From Bacillota bacterium (lineage in GTDB: Bacteria > Bacillota_A > Clostridia > Peptostreptococcales > Anaerovoracaceae): a stretch of 7,832 nucleotides of DNA. The translations under genes and the position numbers were made by a program. Shown here one piece after another: positions 6,620 to 7,832 of the stretch. The stretch lies in contig JAFYLX010000110.1 of assembly GCA_017556895.1 (NCBI GenBank), positions 1 through 7,832 of the forward strand, given 5' to 3'. Positions within the stretch are counted from its first letter, which is position 1. Each line of letters opens with the position of its first letter. The notes beneath the pieces are model-generated. The model worked only from the letters and a program-made list of their open reading frames with translations, ran no database searches and was not told the origin of the DNA.

Positions 6620-6650
6620 TACATTGCCTCCTAACTTCTATTGGTAATTA

Positions 6651-7121
6651 CTATAGTGCCGCTTCAATAGCTTCGATGATTACAGCCTTTGTAGCCTTTT
6701 CGTCGATAGCAATATTGTTTTCTTTAGCAAAAGCAATTAATTCATCTTTCTTCATGGAAGCAGAAACCTTCTTAACTTCCTTAGCTTCTTCAACAACTGG
6801 AGCAGCCTTAACTTCTCCTGTTAAAGATTCGATCTTAACCATTGTATATGGCTGTCTGTGACCCTGTTTCTTTCTGTAGTCCTTCTTAGCCTTATACTTG
6901 AAGATGATTACCTTCTTACCTTTTCCGTTTTCTACAACGCTGCCTGTAACAGCTTCTGTTAAGTAAGGAGCACCAACTTTAACTTCCTTACCATCGCTCA
7001 TAAGAAGTACCTTGTCGAAAACAACTGTTTCACCAGCTTCTACGTTTAACTTTTCAACTGTGATAACGTCGCCTTCCTGTACTCTGTACTGCTTACCGCC
7101 TGTTTCGATTACTGCGTACAT
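6651..7121 (-). CDS. rplU: 50S ribosomal protein L21 with C-terminal HeH/SAP-like extension
   Basis: L21 binds 23S rRNA during early assembly of the large subunit. Residues 1-103 are a complete L21: '[18 protein letters not shown]' at the start and the signature '[20 protein letters not shown]' at 77-96. The product is 156 residues, against about 103 for a typical L21. The extra part has an Ala/Val/Glu/Lys-rich linker (104-122) and a helix-extended-helix segment (123-155, '[18 protein letters not shown]' then '[13 protein letters not shown]') resembling HeH, SAP or Rho N-terminal modules, which often bind nucleic acids. The start at 7121 is set by AGGAAGG ten bases upstream; an in-frame ATG at 7157 would add 12 residues but has no binding site and falls inside the leader hairpins. 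It is the first gene of the transcript made from the promoter at 7227-7255. Confidence 0.96.
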   Translation of the reverse strand: MYAVIETGGKQYRVQEGDVITVEKLNVEAGETVVFDKVLLMSDGKEVKVGAPYLTEAVTGSVVENGKGKKVIIFKYKAKKDYRKKQGHRQPYTMVKIESLTGEVKAAPVVEEAKEVKKVSASMKKDELIAFAKENNIAIDEKATKAVIIEAIEAAL

Positions 7122-7220
7122 AATTATTTTTTTCCTTCCTCTCTCCAGTCTCGCCATCGAGGGTGAATACTGTGCATTATTGCTATGTATTGCTTGTTTA
7201 CCCGGTCTGCGCGGCTCAAC
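7122..7220 (-). promoter_or_regulatory. Structured 5' leader of rplU, probable L21 leader RNA
   Basis: The promoter predicts a 5' untranslated region of about 99 nt, long for a ribosomal protein gene and able to fold. On the RNA, GGGU (7203-7200) pairs with ACCC (7164-7161), AAUAC (7191-7187) with GUAUU (7170-7166), and GCA (7183-7181) with UGC (7176-7174) around an AUAA loop. Just after it CUCG-AUGG-CGAG (7161-7150) can form a small hairpin. Low-GC Gram-positive bacteria carry an L21 leader at this position, thought to give autogenous control; assignment here is by position and folding, not by a covariance model. Confidence 0.6.
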
Positions 7221-7226
7221 TCGGTT

Positions 7227-7255
7227 ATAATACCATTAAAACGGCTAAATGTCAA
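7227..7255 (-). promoter_or_regulatory. Sigma-A promoter for rplU-rpmA
   Basis: On the minus strand a perfect TTGACA (7255-7250) is followed after 17 bases by TATTAT (7232-7227), one base off the TATAAT consensus. The expected transcription start is near 7220, giving a leader of about 99 nt ahead of rplU. It is the strongest promoter in the window, fitting a ribosomal protein operon. Confidence 0.9.
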
Positions 7256-7263
7256 GGTTTTAT

Positions 7264-7292
7264 TTGATTTTTTTATAACTTTTTTGTATACT
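7264..7292 (+). promoter_or_regulatory. Sigma-A promoter for the divergent two-TM gene
   Basis: TTGATT (7264-7269), 17 bases, then TATACT (7287-7292), predicting a start near 7299 and a leader of about 43 nt. Its -35 element lies 8 bp from that of the rplU promoter, so the two promoters are back to back. Confidence 0.7.
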
Positions 7293-7341
7293 AATCATAT
7301 AGCCTTTTGAGGAATATTTTTTAGGAAAGGTATGAGATACT

Positions 7342-7832
7342 ATGGCTAATTTTAACACAAATGACAGCAGAAATACAGTGGAAAAACTTTCAAAACATAA
7401 ACAAAAGATTAAAGAGCGAAATAGTTTAGTAGACAAACACGCCCTATGGAACAGAATTGATCCAAAAGATTTACAGCCTCATCATATCGAATTTTTACAA
7501 AGCTGTATGTCTGAAAACCTAAATCACGCAAGACACGTAGAAAACGAAAGATTGACATTTAATACCGTTTTCCTTGCGCTAGTTGCCGGCGTTTTAGCTT
7601 TTTGTGGAGAAATCGAGAATCAAAAGGCAGTATTTTACGTATATCTAGCTATAACACTGGCTGGTTTCTTATCTATACTTTTAACTATTAGATGGAACAA
7701 TGCCTTCGATAGACACCAAACATATGCACAGGAATGTTACAAACTAATACATAGGAACTATTTTGACGACGTTGCTAGGAATGATGAATCTAAACAAGTT
7801 AAAGAGTTAATTGATGGTCTAGGCGAAGTACC
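7342..7832 (+). CDS. Two-TM membrane protein of unknown function (partial, 3' end outside window)
   Basis: An open frame that runs off the right edge; 163 residues are visible. It starts at the ATG at 7342, eleven bases after AGGAAAGG; the ATG at 7332 is in another frame and stops after five codons. The N-terminal 70 residues are polar and charged ('LSKHKQKIKERN', 'NLNHARHVENERLTF'). Two membrane segments follow at about 72-89 and 95-116, joined by a short loop (GEIENQK), then an amphipathic, His/Arg/Tyr-rich stretch ('RWNNAFDRHQTYAQECYKLI') and a charged helix. Helix, two adjacent TM segments and a cytoplasmic helical tail recall SLATT or RipA-like two-TM families, some of which are linked to defence systems, but I do not recognise a specific family. 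It is divergent from rplU and not part of the ribosomal transcript. Confidence 0.8.
   Translation, partial: MANFNTNDSRNTVEKLSKHKQKIKERNSLVDKHALWNRIDPKDLQPHHIEFLQSCMSENLNHARHVENERLTFNTVFLALVAGVLAFCGEIENQKAVFYVYLAITLAGFLSILLTIRWNNAFDRHQTYAQECYKLIHRNYFDDVARNDESKQVKELIDGLGEV

Noticed and set aside
6619..6624. ATGTAA start-stop just before the rpmA start
   Set aside because: Only two bases from AGGAGG, too close for initiation, and it is probably a chance overlap with the rpmA ATG.
7122..7157. In-frame ATG at 7157 extending L21 by 12 residues ([12 protein letters not shown])
   Set aside because: No ribosome binding site precedes it, the added residues are not part of the L21 family start, and they lie in the structured leader.

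Overview
The window reads as a chromosomal segment of a low-GC Gram-positive bacterium, most likely class Clostridia. This rests on AT-rich DNA, AGGAGG/GGTGA ribosome binding sites, sigma-A type promoters, U-tract terminators, and a conserved neighbourhood of ribosomal proteins L21 and L27, the GTPase Obg, and the paired radical SAM/DUF2344 genes. A BofC-like domain and a degenerate LytM protein hint at a spore-forming lineage, but no definite sporulation gene is present. Genus-level assignment is not possible from this sequence alone.

Layout: nine genes lie on the minus strand and are read from right to left; one divergent partial gene sits at the right edge on the plus strand. From the right, a short intergenic region (about 7230-7292) carries two back-to-back promoters. 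The leftward one drives rplU and rpmA after a structured leader of about 100 nt that resembles an L21 leader. A perfect 11-bp-stem terminator separates rpmA from obgE, and a second terminator follows obgE. Next come an exported or membrane-anchored protein with a degenerate M23/LytM domain, an HD-domain phosphohydrolase-like protein, a TIGR03960-type radical SAM protein whose end overlaps the DUF2344 gene, a ComEA-like DNA-binding protein (SLBB plus helix-hairpin-helix), and a membrane-anchored BofC C-terminal-like protein. Gaps among these last six genes are short (overlap to about 50 bp), consistent with one transcript.

The genes combine translation and ribosome assembly (L21, L27, Obg), a conserved radical SAM module of unproven function, DNA uptake (ComEA), and two small envelope proteins. 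The most notable points are an L21 with a C-terminal extension of about 50 residues resembling a helix-extended-helix (HeH/SAP-like) module; an L27 encoded directly in its mature form, with no Prp protease gene between rplU and rpmA; a LytM domain lacking all zinc ligands; and a BofC-like protein in the same gene string. No mobile element, CRISPR array, tRNA or rRNA gene was seen, and no gene-free stretch exceeds 300 bases.
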